DNA of 38,485 nt, from positions 31,823 to 70,307 of the forward strand of contig PLKM01000025.1 in the NCBI GenBank assembly GCA_003141095.1, in the 5' to 3' direction. The translations under genes were made by a program, and so were the position numbers. This document shows positions 1 through 8,194 of this stretch, one piece after another. Source of the stretch: Acidimicrobiaceae bacterium (GTDB lineage: Bacteria; Actinomycetota; Acidimicrobiia; Acidimicrobiales; RAAP-2). The notes beneath the pieces are model-generated. The model worked only from the letters and a program-made list of their open reading frames with translations, was not told where the DNA came from and made no database searches. Position 1 is the stretch's first letter, and each line of letters starts with the position of its first letter.

Positions 1-338
1 TTCGCCTCGCGCTCCTTGAGGGTTCTGGCGGCGGCGGCGGCCTTCGCCTTCTCGGCGGCGGCCTTTATGGCGGCGGCGGCCTTTTGATCCGAAGTTAGGG
101 CAACAGCTTTCTTCACTGCCTTTTTCACGACCGACTTCTTTGCGGGAGCCTTCTTTGCGGGAGTCTTTACGGCGACAGCCTTCTTTGCGATTTTCTTCAC
201 GACAACTTTCTTGGCCGAAGCCTTTTTTGTGGGGGCCTTTAGGGCGGTTGATTTTGATGCGACGGCCTTCTTCACGGCCTTCTTGACCGGAGCATGCTTC
301 GCGGGGGCCTTCGTGGCGTTCTTAGAGTTGGACGGCAT
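1..338 (-). CDS. Lys/Ala-rich basic protein, N-terminal part (probable histone-H1-like/DksA-type DNA-binding protein)
   Basis: This is the 5' part of a gene cut by the window edge; 112 codons are visible. The start ATG is at 338, with GAGGAG six bases upstream. From about residue 12 the protein is a low-complexity run of AKKA, KKAV and PAKK units, like the tails of eukaryotic H1 and bacterial HU/HhoA-type proteins. It then shifts to an alanine-rich helical segment ending in LKEREA at the edge. Such tails bind DNA through charge alone. In Streptomyces and relatives, a gene next to divIVA encodes a lysine-rich tail fused to a C-terminal TraR/DksA zinc finger. The position here, about 60 bases after divIVA on the same strand, fits that family, but the zinc-finger part is outside the window. 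The DNA is internally repetitive (AAGAAGGCx units). Basic, repetitive character is seen directly; the DksA assignment is inferred from context. Confidence 0.75.
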   Translation of the reverse strand, partial: MPSNSKNATKAPAKHAPVKKAVKKAVASKSTALKAPTKKASAKKVVVKKIAKKAVAVKTPAKKAPAKKSVVKKAVKKAVALTSDQKAAAAIKAAAEKAKAAAAARTLKEREA

Positions 339-398
339 AGTTGACTCCTCGAGTTGCAATGAACAAGTGCGCGCCGACCCTACCAGCAAGAACGAGGC

Positions 399-1160
399 TT
401 ACGAGCGATCGTCGCGCGAGGGCTGTTCAAAGTTGAGCACTTGACCGATTGTCTGCTGATGAGGCCCGGGGGCTGGGGGTGGCGAAGTGGGTCGAGCAAG
501 ATCCGATGCGGGAGGGGCGATCCTCGGTGCGGGGCTCGGCAACGGCCCTGCGCCGGCTGGACGAACGCCGCCGACGTGCAGCGAACTTTCAATCCAGCGT
601 GAGAACTCTGCGAGGGCACCACTCAGTCGAGTGCGCTCGGTCTCCAACTGACGAGCGAGGAGGTCGACGTCTTCACTCAAACGTTGTTTCAGACCGTTGA
701 GACGATTGACTTCGTCTTCGGCGCGGCTGCGAGCCTCGGAGACTATTTGACGGGCGCGCTCTTGGGCCGTGGTCGTCATCTCTCGCGCCTTGGACTCGGC
801 CTCTTGCTGGGCCTGCTCGATGAACTGCTGAGCCATCACAATCATCGCCGTGACTTGCTCGGCGCCCGCGCCCGAAACCACCACGCGCGGCAAAGGCGCT
901 GGGGTTACGGCCGGAGCCTGCACAGGTGTTTGGCCGGTCGCCGTGAAGTCCGAGCCACTCTGCAGCTGATTGATCCGCTCCCCCGCCTGGCGCAACTGTT
1001 GGCGCATTTGGTGAAGCTGGTCCTTCAGTTGACGAGTCTCCACCGAAACTCGCTCGAGAAATTCATCTACCTCATCGACGTTGTAACCCTTGAGGCCAAC
1101 TTTGAAGGCCACCGTGTCGATGGCGTCGAGGGCTGAAAGAGCGTTATCCGTGCTGTCCAT
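399..1160 (-). CDS. divIVA: DivIVA/Wag31-like polar growth and septum-site protein
   Basis: This 253-residue protein is a DivIVA-family coiled-coil scaffold. The family recognises negatively curved membrane at poles and septa and, in actinobacteria, directs wall synthesis. The N-terminal lipid-binding domain is clear at about residues 10-50 (KVGLKGYNVDEVDEFLERV). A short coiled coil follows, then a Pro/Ala linker, then a long charged coiled coil at about 105-190 with many Gln, Glu and Arg. The tail is Pro-rich (SPPPAPGPHQQ) and probably disordered. The gene lies 46 bases after yggT on the same strand, in the usual ftsZ-yggS-sepF-yggT-divIVA order. The ATG at 1160 is the start that keeps the whole conserved N-terminus; its ribosome site (GGGTGG) is weak. 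Confidence 0.93.
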   Translation of the reverse strand: MDSTDNALSALDAIDTVAFKVGLKGYNVDEVDEFLERVSVETRQLKDQLHQMRQQLRQAGERINQLQSGSDFTATGQTPVQAPAVTPAPLPRVVVSGAGAEQVTAMIVMAQQFIEQAQQEAESKAREMTTTAQERARQIVSEARSRAEDEVNRLNGLKQRLSEDVDLLARQLETERTRLSGALAEFSRWIESSLHVGGVRPAGAGPLPSPAPRIAPPASDLARPTSPPPAPGPHQQTIGQVLNFEQPSRDDRS

Positions 1161-1206
1161 GCTGCCACCCTACCGCCCCAGTAAGGCAAAGTAGTGATTT
1201 ACACGC

Positions 1207-1458
1207 CTAGATGACGGCGTTTATGATCTCCAAAACAACGACCGCGATGAGCACCGAGAAGTCAATACCCACGCCGCCGATACGCGGTCGGGGCATGATT
1301 TGGCGGATGGGACGAAGTACCGGCTCGGTCAACCGCGCGAGGAAGTGCTTGGTGGAAGCCAAACCACCACTTTGATTCGTCGAAGGGAACCAACTCAAGA
1401 GCGCGGAGATGATCAGAATCCAAATGTAGAGAAAAATTATCTCATGAATGAGGCCCAT
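1207..1458 (-). CDS. YggT-family small membrane protein
   Basis: This is an 83-residue hydrophobic protein of the YggT (DUF165-like, CCB3) family. It has one membrane segment at about residues 5-23 (IIFLYIWILIISALLSWFP) and a second at about 64-83. Between them is the family's conserved loop with LTEPVLRPIRQIMPR followed by GVGIDFSVL. The family is found next to division genes in Gram-positive bacteria and cyanobacteria and is linked to division or membrane organisation; no reaction is known. The start ATG shares its A with the TAA stop of sepF (TAATG), so translation is probably coupled. The length is normal for a single-domain actinobacterial YggT protein. Confidence 0.9.
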   Translation of the reverse strand: MGLIHEIIFLYIWILIISALLSWFPSTNQSGGLASTKHFLARLTEPVLRPIRQIMPRPRIGGVGIDFSVLIAVVVLEIINAVI

Positions 1459-2060
1459 TAAAAACCCGTTGACTGGTAGTTCGAAGCTCGAAGCTGCTCG
1501 CGAACCTCGGGACTTAGGTGTGTGCCCTGAGGACTTACCAGGTAGACAGCGCCCTTTTCGAGGATCTCCACTTTGGCGTTAAGGGCGTACGCGGTACCTG
1601 ACGCGAAGTCCACCAGGCGTCGTCCGAGGCCCGGATCGACCTGGGTGACCAGCATGACCACGGCCCTGTTGCTGCGCAGCAGATCGGTGATGCGCCGTGA
1701 CTCGTTGTAGTTCGTTGGAGAGAAAATCGCCACGTCGCGATCCTGGGAGAGGGGCGTAATGCCGCGCACCCCATTGTTCTGCACCGGACGAATCCGAGGA
1801 GACTGGCCCTGAGATTCGAGGACGGAGATCGACGACGTTCGCGTCGGTGGCGGCGTCGGGGCTCCGCGCACGTTGGCTGGTCCACTGGCCACCGTTGGGA
1901 ACTGTCGAGGAGTGTTCGGTGCGGGGCGCGACCACTCCGGCTCTTCTTCCACGACGGGCTGGTCCGAGAAAGGACGAGCCGGACTGGCCGAGGCGTACTC
2001 GCCGTACTCGTCTTCGATGAGGCCTAAGAACCCCAAAGCCTTGCGCATCTTTTCTTTCAT
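1458..2060 (-). CDS. sepF: SepF, membrane anchor of the Z-ring
   Basis: This is a 200-residue SepF. The N-terminus (MKEKMRKALGFLGLIEDEY) is the expected amphipathic membrane-binding helix. A Pro/Ser/Thr-rich linker runs to about residue 105. The C-terminal SepF domain follows (from about DVAIFSPTNY, through RAVVMLVTQV and RLVDFASGTAYAL, to AVYLVSPQG). In organisms without FtsA, as here, SepF binds the FtsZ C-terminal tip and tethers filaments to the membrane. Start ATG 2060 has AAGGAG six bases upstream; a TTG directly before it (2063) is less likely. The gene follows the yggS-type gene by 35 bases and touches yggT. Identification is firm from both sequence and context. Confidence 0.95.
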   Translation of the reverse strand: MKEKMRKALGFLGLIEDEYGEYASASPARPFSDQPVVEEEPEWSRPAPNTPRQFPTVASGPANVRGAPTPPPTRTSSISVLESQGQSPRIRPVQNNGVRGITPLSQDRDVAIFSPTNYNESRRITDLLRSNRAVVMLVTQVDPGLGRRLVDFASGTAYALNAKVEILEKGAVYLVSPQGTHLSPEVREQLRASNYQSTGF

Positions 2061-2095
2061 CAAAATCTCCTTGCGGTAACACCGCCCCGACCATG

Positions 2096-2788
2096 TTAGG
2101 TCAGGGCCGATATGACCATCCGAGGCCCGAAGAGGGCCCGACCGACACGTATCTCGCTCGTCCCTTGCTCACAGGCCAGTTCCAAATCCTCGCTCATGCC
2201 CATAGAGCGCTCTTTGAGGCCGAGGTCGTCCGCGAGGTGTGCGGTGCCCTCAAAGGCCTTTCGAGCCCCCTCTGGGCCCACTGCGGCTACGGTCATCAGG
2301 CCTTGGACGTCAAGCCCGATCTCTCGCGCTCGCGCCACGAGGCCCGTGACTTGCGCGGGGCCCGCACCGTTTCGCCCTTCTGCGTCGGTAAAATCCACCT
2401 GCACGTAGATCGCCATGCCCGGACGAGACTCGGCTATCTTCTCGATCTCCTTGAGTCGCGATACCCCGCACAGCAGGTCAGCCGCTCTGACCACGCGCGC
2501 GATCTTGTTCGTCTGGAGAGCCCCGAGGAAGTGCCAACGCACGCCCACGTCAGGCACCGCGTCGCGTTTCTCGACGAGCTCGTCGACGTAGTTCTCACCC
2601 ACCTCTCGAAGCCCGGCGTCGTACGCGGCGCGCACGGCCGCGACGCCGAAGGTCTTGGTGACTGCCACAATGCGAATACCCGATGGGTCGCGTCCGGTTG
2701 AGGCTATTCGCGCACGCACGAGCGCCAGATTGGCGACCACACGCTCAACGAGTTCGTTACTAGCGGAGGAAGCTGGGGAGGTCGTCAT
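2096..2788 (-). CDS. YggS/PROSC-family PLP homeostasis protein
   Basis: This is a 230-residue member of the YggS/PLPBP family: single-domain alanine-racemase-like TIM barrels that bind pyridoxal 5'-phosphate and buffer the PLP pool, with no established enzymatic activity. The PLP lysine lies in [10 protein letters not shown] near residue 45. Other family signatures are [35 protein letters not shown] and LSMGMS-type ([13 protein letters not shown]) followed by the phosphate-binding [10 protein letters not shown]. The ATG at 2788 (GGTGG upstream) overlaps the end of ftsZ by 29 bases; a TTG at 2803 is possible. The usual neighbour pgeF (YfiH/laccase-like), which sits between ftsZ and yggS in many actinobacteria, is absent. 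Confidence 0.93.
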   Translation of the reverse strand: MTTSPASSASNELVERVVANLALVRARIASTGRDPSGIRIVAVTKTFGVAAVRAAYDAGLREVGENYVDELVEKRDAVPDVGVRWHFLGALQTNKIARVVRAADLLCGVSRLKEIEKIAESRPGMAIYVQVDFTDAEGRNGAGPAQVTGLVARAREIGLDVQGLMTVAAVGPEGARKAFEGTAHLADDLGLKERSMGMSEDLELACEQGTSEIRVGRALFGPRMVISALT

Positions 2789-3848
2789 CGCCACCGACGT
2801 CAAAGAAGTCGTCGTTGGTCGTGCTCGTAAAGATGTCGGTGCGGGGGCCCTCGGTCATCACTGGCTCGCTCAGAGTCTGTGAGGGGGGCTTAGGAGCCGC
2901 ACTGGGATCGAAGCCCGCCGCGATGACGGTCACGCGAACGGCTTCGCCAACGGACTCGTCGATGACGCTGCCGAAGATGATATTCGCGTCGGGGTGCGCG
3001 ACCGAGTGAATGATGTTCGCCGCGTCAGTGACTTCGCTCAACGTGACGTTCGGTCCCCCCACGATGTTCATCAAGATGCCCCGCGCACCGTCAATCGATG
3101 CCTCGAGCAGCGGTGACGTGATGGCGGCTCGGGCGGCGTTCACGGCCCGACCCTCGCCCGTTGACGTTCCGACGCCCATGATGGCGGTGCCGGCGTTTCG
3201 CATGATCGTATTCACGTCGGCGAAGTCGGTATTGATAAGTCCGGGAACCGTGATGAGATCGGTCACACCGCGAACGGCCGACAACAAGACGTCATCGGCG
3301 ATCTTGAAGGCGTCGAGCATTGACGTGTCCGCCGCGGTGACTGAAAGCAGCCGGTCGTTCGGGATTACGATGAGCGTGTCGACCTTTTCTCGAAGGGCCT
3401 GGATGCCCTTCTCCGCCTGCGTGGCCCGGCGCTTGCCCTCAAAGGAGAACGGACGGGTCACCACACCAATGGTGAGAACCCCGAGTGCGCGAGCGATCTC
3501 AGCGACCACCGGTGCCGCGCCGGTACCCGTGCCGCCGCCCTCACCAGCGGTGATGAACACCATGTCGGTGTCCTTCAACGCTTCTTCGATCTCGGCACGG
3601 TGGTCTTCCGCGGCCTGACGACCCACCTCGGGGTCACTTCCCGCACCGAGTCCACGAGTGAGTTGTCGGCCAATATCAAGCTTCAGATCGGCTTCGCTGA
3701 GTAGCAATGCCTGGGCGTCGGTATTGGCCGCGATGAACTCAATATTTCGAAGTCCTGACGTGATCATGCGGTTTACCGCATTCACACCGCCGCCACCCAC
3801 GCCTATGACTTTTATAACAGCGTGATAGTTGCTTTGGTTGAGACTCAT
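2760..3848 (-). CDS. ftsZ: Cell division GTPase FtsZ
   Basis: This is a 362-residue tubulin-like GTPase that polymerises into the Z-ring. The N-terminal GTPase domain shows [24 protein letters not shown], and the signature loop [13 protein letters not shown] at about residue 105. The T7 loop region ([10 protein letters not shown]) that completes the neighbour's active site is intact. A short acidic linker ([11 protein letters not shown]) leads to the C-terminal tip LPSFLR, the peptide that binds SepF in actinobacteria. Start ATG 3848 is chosen because it has AAGGGGAG just upstream and gives a standard N-terminus; an in-frame start at 3920 would add 24 residues without similarity. The 113-base gap to ftsQ is the largest in the cluster and holds a promoter candidate. 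Confidence 0.98.
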   Translation of the reverse strand: MSLNQSNYHAVIKVIGVGGGGVNAVNRMITSGLRNIEFIAANTDAQALLLSEADLKLDIGRQLTRGLGAGSDPEVGRQAAEDHRAEIEEALKDTDMVFITAGEGGGTGTGAAPVVAEIARALGVLTIGVVTRPFSFEGKRRATQAEKGIQALREKVDTLIVIPNDRLLSVTAADTSMLDAFKIADDVLLSAVRGVTDLITVPGLINTDFADVNTIMRNAGTAIMGVGTSTGEGRAVNAARAAITSPLLEASIDGARGILMNIVGGPNVTLSEVTDAANIIHSVAHPDANIIFGSVIDESVGEAVRVTVIAAGFDPSAAPKPPSQTLSEPVMTEGPRTDIFTSTTNDDFFDVGGDDDLPSFLR

Positions 3849-3920
3849 GTACTCCCCTTGGATTAACTCTTCTTGTGCATTCCCTCTACGAGGGTCACTT
3901 CTTTGGCGAACAAATGTCAC

Positions 3921-3952
3921 CGAAGGCTAGTCAGCCCTTCGTTTATGGTCAA
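3921..3952 (-). promoter_or_regulatory. Candidate ftsZ promoter with hairpin over the -10 element
   Basis: On the minus strand TTGACC (3952-3947) is followed by a 17-base spacer and TAGCCT (3929-3924), a good match to actinobacterial housekeeping promoters (TTGACN, TANNNT). Transcription would start near 3917, giving a leader of about 70 bases. An inverted repeat covers 3921-3941: CGAAGGGCT, loop GACT, AGCCTTCG, with one bulged base. It overlaps the -10 and is not followed by a T-run, so it is not a typical terminator. It could be a repressor site or an RNA hairpin of read-through transcripts. A separate ftsZ promoter in the ftsQ-ftsZ gap is known in Streptomyces; here it is inferred from sequence alone. 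Confidence 0.5.
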
Positions 3953-3961
3953 ATGCCATGC

Positions 3962-4810
3962 TCACGAGGGTGCTGGACCGGTGACGGCCAACTCGCCGGG
4001 AACCCGGACATCAACCACGTCGCCGGGCTTCAAGATGGTGTGAGCAATTACCGAGGCGATTGCCACGAACTTGTCGTGCAGGTCGGTTGGCGGACCCAGA
4101 ATGAAACTGACCGGTGTCGTCATTCTAAGGGTCACTTCGCCCGCCGCGTCCACCGTGATTTCAGAGACCTGGGCCGAAAACGCCTTGGGCAGCTGGCTCG
4201 CTACCAGCGAGGCGGCGACGCCCGCACGCTCGAATGGCCAGGTTGCGTTCTTCGCGTGCAGGTACGCCAGCGTCGGAAAATTGGCGGTGAGCGGAGCGGG
4301 CCCGAGGTCGCGTCCACTCGCGTTCACGTACTGCAGCTGGTGTTTCGAGTTGAACGCCACCGCGACCGCGGTGGTTTCGTGCACCGTCACCACTACTGAA
4401 TTGGGCCAGTGCTTGGACACGCTCACGCTCGTGATCCAGGGAAATGACGAGAGACTCGCCTCGAGCGAACTCGAGGAGACCCCCACCATGGTGGGGTGGC
4501 GATCGAGACCCGAGACCGCGAGAACCTGAGCGAGTGGCTCGTGATGCACCCCGAGGAAGGTCACGTGCTGCACCTGAAAGATCGATTGGCGCAACGCCCA
4601 CTGCCCCCCCACCGCCACGGTCGTCACGAGCAGACCAAGACCCACCAAGGTCTTCGCGAGCCGGTGTGATTTTGGACGCTCGGCAACCTCAGCGGCTCTT
4701 GACGCGTGCACCGGCCGACCCGGCGACGTTTTCAAACGCCCGGAACCCGAGGGTGGTCGTTCGCGAGCCGGCACTGTTCGAACGCGCGACTCATCGCGCC
4801 GACGACTCAC
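3962..4810 (-). CDS. ftsQ: Divisome protein FtsQ/DivIB
   Basis: This 282-residue bitopic membrane protein links FtsL and the septal synthases to the Z-ring. It has a basic, Pro/Arg-rich cytoplasmic tail (residues 1-50), one membrane helix at about 52-72 (LAKTLVGLGLLVTTVAVGG), then a POTRA domain (about 76-145: FQVQHVTFLGVHH ... LSSFPWITSVSVSKHWPNSVVVTVHE). The FtsQ/DivIB beta domain follows, with the typical YVNASGRDLGPAP. The sequence SFPWI(T)xxxVxRxWPxxVxVxVxE is the family hallmark; Lys replaces the usual Arg. The start is GTG at 4810, overlapping the murB stop as GTGA, which implies coupled translation. Confidence 0.92.
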   Translation of the reverse strand: MSRRRDESRVRTVPARERPPSGSGRLKTSPGRPVHASRAAEVAERPKSHRLAKTLVGLGLLVTTVAVGGQWALRQSIFQVQHVTFLGVHHEPLAQVLAVSGLDRHPTMVGVSSSSLEASLSSFPWITSVSVSKHWPNSVVVTVHETTAVAVAFNSKHQLQYVNASGRDLGPAPLTANFPTLAYLHAKNATWPFERAGVAASLVASQLPKAFSAQVSEITVDAAGEVTLRMTTPVSFILGPPTDLHDKFVAIASVIAHTILKPGDVVDVRVPGELAVTGPAPS

Positions 4811-5718
4811 GGTTTTTCTCCAAAGCCCAAGAACCGATGTTCGCTCACTAACAAGATTCCAGTGGCTTCCAGGACCCGCTCGCGCACCGCGACGAGGAGC
4901 TCGTAGACGTCGTTGGCGCTGCCGCCGGGGTCGGCGATGATGAAATTCGCGTGCTTGTCACTCACCGCGGCGCTACCCATGCGCAGTCCTTTGCAGCCGG
5001 ACACTTCAATGAGCCGTCCGGCGTGATCGCCGACGGGGTTTCGAAAGACGCTCCCACCGTTGGCCCCACCCGGCTGATGCTCTCGACGCCAACGAACGAT
5101 CTCCTTGATCCGTTCTCGAGCCTCCGCTGCGTCGCCGCGAGCCAGGCGCAGGGTGACACGCGTGACCAGCTGCGATCGGTCGAGCGCGCTCGAGCGGTAG
5201 CCAAAGGCCAACTCGACCGCCGACCACTCACGCGTTCCGTTCGCGCAGAACGTGCGCGCTTGGCTCACCGAGGCGGCCATGTCCGATCCGTGGCCGCCCG
5301 CGTTCATCACGACGGCTCCACCAAAAGTTCCCGGTACTCCAACGGCCCATTCGAACCCGACGATCCCCTCATTCGCCAGTCGTCGTGCGCCAACGGGCAA
5401 GTCGAGGCCGGCCCCCGCCTCGACAACGACCGCGCCGCGGACCTCCGACCACTGCATTTCGCCAAACTCACCGGCTAGATGGACGCCGATGGCCTCGTGT
5501 TCGCCGTCCGCGACGAGCAGGTTGGATCCGTTGCCGAGTACCACCAGAGGAAGCCCGCACCCAAAGAGGACCGGGCCCAGTTCATCGAGGTCGCGATGAG
5601 TCGACAGGGTGACGAGCGCTCGAACCATGCCGCCGACCCGATACGTGGTGCGGGTCCCAAACGCCGCGTGTTCCTCCACCCGGCCGCCCCCGAGATCGAT
5701 CAGCGCACGCAGCGTCAT
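4807..5718 (-). CDS. murB: UDP-N-acetylenolpyruvoylglucosamine reductase MurB
   Basis: This is a 303-residue FAD enzyme that reduces UDP-GlcNAc-enolpyruvate to UDP-MurNAc with NADPH. Visible motifs are the FAD-binding TTYRVGG and VLGNGSNLLV, then GFEWAVGVPGTFGGAVVMNAGGHG, the substrate-loop FGYRSSAL, GSVFRNP with the catalytic Ser, and the C-terminal SDKHANFIIADPGGS and EHRFLGF. The length and the tyrosine-loop pattern fit the type IIa form usual in Gram-positive bacteria. Its ATG overlaps the murC stop as ATGA and its stop overlaps ftsQ as GTGA. All key residues appear intact. Confidence 0.96.
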   Translation of the reverse strand: MTLRALIDLGGGRVEEHAAFGTRTTYRVGGMVRALVTLSTHRDLDELGPVLFGCGLPLVVLGNGSNLLVADGEHEAIGVHLAGEFGEMQWSEVRGAVVVEAGAGLDLPVGARRLANEGIVGFEWAVGVPGTFGGAVVMNAGGHGSDMAASVSQARTFCANGTREWSAVELAFGYRSSALDRSQLVTRVTLRLARGDAAEARERIKEIVRWRREHQPGGANGGSVFRNPVGDHAGRLIEVSGCKGLRMGSAAVSDKHANFIIADPGGSANDVYELLVAVRERVLEATGILLVSEHRFLGFGEKP

Positions 5719-7079
5719 TCGACGAGTCCCCCCGGTAAATCACGCGCGACGTCCGCGATGTCGCCCGCGCCCAAGAACAACACCACGTCGCACTGGTCGT
5801 GCACCGACGCGAGGTCCTTCAGGACCTCGGCGAGCGTGGGCGCGTACATCACCGTGGAACTCACCTGGTGCTGGCGAACAGCTGACGCCAGAGATTCCCC
5901 CGTCACGCCGAGGGGATTTGGTTCCCCCGCGCTGTAGATGTCCGTTATCACCACGAACGCAGCACCTTCGAAGGCGGTGGCGAAGGACGACGCGAGATTG
6001 ACCGTGCGCGTAACGCGGTGCGGCTGGAACACCACCGCGACCCGCCGGTAACCGGCAGCGGACGTCGCTCGAATGGTCGCGATGATCTCACCGGGTAGAT
6101 GGGCGTAGTCCTCGTAGACGTCGACGTCGCGCCAGGAGCCGAGATACTGGAAACGTCGAGGCGCACCCTCGAAGCTCTTGAGGCCGCGCGCTACCGCTTC
6201 GCCGGAGACGCCGAGTTCGAGTGCCAGAGTCGCCACGACTGCGGCGTTAGCGACATTATGAAGTCCCGTGACGCAGAGGTCGATGGAGAGCTCGCCGTCG
6301 GGCCCACTCAAAAGGAATGAAGCACTTCGCCGAGCGAGGGTCGCATTACTGACCGTCCACGACGATTGCCCGGTGCTCCCAACCGTGATGATCGCACGTC
6401 GCAAGCGCGCGCTCACCCGTTGAACCCCCTCGTCGTCGCTCCAGACCACCACCGGACCCGAAGTTCGATCGATCAAATCAGCGAAGGCTTCTTCGAGCGT
6501 TTGAAGATTCCCGTAGTGATCAAGGTGGTCCGCCTCGACGTTCAAGACGCCCAACGCGTAGGGGCGCAGCAACGAAAAGGTCCCGTAACTCTCGTCGACC
6601 TCGAGTATGAGGTCGTCCTTGCCGAAGTGGCCATTGGTGCCGACTCCCGTGACCGATGCTCCGAGCAGACGCGAGTCGTCGCGTCCCGCGGCGAGCAATA
6701 CGTGCACCATCATCGACGTGGCGGTCGTCTTCCCATGAGTTCCCGTAAGGCCAATCACTCGTTGGCGCGAAGCGAGTTCGGCGAGGACCTCGCTTCGACT
6801 CAGGAGTCGCGCGCCGCGACGCGCTGCGGCAACGAGCTCGACGTTGTCGGCCTGGACCGCAGGGGACCACAGGACGGTCGCGGCGTCCGCGCCATTGGAG
6901 ATGCCATGACCGACGTTCACCTCGACGCCGAGCGCGGCGAGCTCTTCCAACACCGACGAGTCACTGGCGTCGCTACCGCTCACCTCGCAGCCCATCTCCG
7001 TCAAGAGCCGGGCCAGCCCGCTCATCCCCGCTCCTCCGACACCAATGATGTGCACCCTTGATCGAGGCTCGAAGCTCAC
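5715..7079 (-). CDS. murC: UDP-N-acetylmuramate--L-alanine ligase MurC
   Basis: This is a 454-residue Mur ligase that adds L-Ala to UDP-MurNAc using ATP. The N-terminal Rossmann-like domain shows VHIIGVGGAGMSGLA and GSDASDS. The central ATPase domain has the P-loop GLTGTHGKTTATSM and the downstream EVDESYGTFSLL and EADHLDHYG. The C-terminal domain contains FEGAPRRFQ, VYEDYAHLP and FQPHRVTR. A start at GTG 7079 overlaps the murG stop as GTGA, matching the style of this operon; an ATG at 7100 would add seven residues that do not look conserved. It is one of only two amino-acid ligases present in this cluster, the other being murE. Confidence 0.97.
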   Translation of the reverse strand: MSFEPRSRVHIIGVGGAGMSGLARLLTEMGCEVSGSDASDSSVLEELAALGVEVNVGHGISNGADAATVLWSPAVQADNVELVAAARRGARLLSRSEVLAELASRQRVIGLTGTHGKTTATSMMVHVLLAAGRDDSRLLGASVTGVGTNGHFGKDDLILEVDESYGTFSLLRPYALGVLNVEADHLDHYGNLQTLEEAFADLIDRTSGPVVVWSDDEGVQRVSARLRRAIITVGSTGQSSWTVSNATLARRSASFLLSGPDGELSIDLCVTGLHNVANAAVVATLALELGVSGEAVARGLKSFEGAPRRFQYLGSWRDVDVYEDYAHLPGEIIATIRATSAAGYRRVAVVFQPHRVTRTVNLASSFATAFEGAAFVVITDIYSAGEPNPLGVTGESLASAVRQHQVSSTVMYAPTLAEVLKDLASVHDQCDVVLFLGAGDIADVARDLPGGLVE

Positions 7080-8194
7080 GCGCCACCGCCAACTTCGCAT
7101 ACCACGCGGGCAATCTCCCCGGATGCATTTCGATGCCCGAGCGAACGAGCGGCCTCGGACATCGCCACGAGTTCGTCCGGCTCGAGCATCTCGTCCAGTA
7201 TCGACCCGAGCGTTTGCGCGCTGCAGTGATCATCGGTGATGAGTTCAGCACCCCCGGCGTTGACAACGGCCATCGCATTCTTGGTCTGATGATCCCCGGG
7301 CGCATTGGGCAACGGCACCAGCACCGAAGAGATGCCTAGCGCCGTGAGTTCAGCAACGGTGGTGGCCCCGGCGCGACAGACCGCCACATCACAGAGGGAC
7401 CAGAGCTCGGCCATGTCGCCAAATTCCACGACTCGATAGTCAAGCACCGAGCGTTCGGGCCGGCGCGCAACCATCTCCTCAAAGTCTCGACGACCAGTCA
7501 CGTGAATCACGGTCCGATCGCTTCTCGTAGACCACTGGTCGGCCAACGCGCTGACGGCACGGTTCACACTCGTCGCGCCGAGCGAGCCGGTCATGACGAC
7601 CACGACCCGGCGACCCGACTCGATCGGCGGATGCTGGGTTGCTCGAGCCCTCTCGAGGGCATCGGGCGACCGGTCGAGGGTTACGATCGCGTCGCGCAGT
7701 GGCGCGCCCGTGAAAACCGCTCGAGTATCACTCGACGGAAACGCAGTGCAGAGCGCGCGGGCAAAACGGCCCAGCAACCGATGGGCGGCGCCGGGCGTGG
7801 CATCGAGCTCCACCAGGACCAGCGGGCGTCGCCACAGCACCGCGGCGAACGCGACCGCGAACGAGGCGTAGCCACCCACCGACACCACCACCGAGGGCCG
7901 CCAACGACCGACCTTAAAAATAGCGATCCCCGCCGCGGCGGCGAGCCCCAGCACTGCCCCGATGTTGGCTCGCAAAGCCCTCGGGGCGAGCGAGCGTCGT
8001 ATCCCGCGTCCCGGCAACAGCGTCAGCTCAATCGGCGACCCGCCGAGCAGAAGTTGCTCCTGCCCGCGGCGACTTCCCACAAAATGGACTCGCGACCGCT
8101 CAACCCCGCGTCTTTCCAACTGCTCGGCGATAGCCAGCATTGGGAATATATGGCCGCCGGTTCCTCCGCCAGTGATGACTACGGGCCCCTTCAC
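7076..8194 (-). CDS. murG: Undecaprenyldiphospho-muramoylpentapeptide GlcNAc-transferase MurG
   Basis: This is a 372-residue GT-B glycosyltransferase that adds GlcNAc to lipid I, making lipid II on the inner membrane face. The N-terminal glycine loop ITGGGTGGHIFPMLAIAEQL is diagnostic; a second loop, VMTGSLGATSVNRAV, lies near the domain boundary (the usual GGSxGA reads GSLGA here). The nucleotide-binding VCRAGATTVAELTALGISSVLVPLP and the following APGDHQTKNA are typical. The GTG start at 8194 shares its G with the TAG stop of ftsW (TAGTG). A hydrophobic patch between the domains (AVLGLAAAAGIAIF) could contact the membrane, as in other MurG proteins. Confidence 0.96.
   Translation of the reverse strand: MKGPVVITGGGTGGHIFPMLAIAEQLERRGVERSRVHFVGSRRGQEQLLLGGSPIELTLLPGRGIRRSLAPRALRANIGAVLGLAAAAGIAIFKVGRWRPSVVVSVGGYASFAVAFAAVLWRRPLVLVELDATPGAAHRLLGRFARALCTAFPSSDTRAVFTGAPLRDAIVTLDRSPDALERARATQHPPIESGRRVVVVMTGSLGATSVNRAVSALADQWSTRSDRTVIHVTGRRDFEEMVARRPERSVLDYRVVEFGDMAELWSLCDVAVCRAGATTVAELTALGISSVLVPLPNAPGDHQTKNAMAVVNAGGAELITDDHCSAQTLGSILDEMLEPDELVAMSEAARSLGHRNASGEIARVVCEVGGGA

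Noticed and set aside
1..330. Short repeats that could suggest a CRISPR or minisatellite
   Set aside because: The repeats are codons for AKKA-type protein units, in frame, with no regular spacers.
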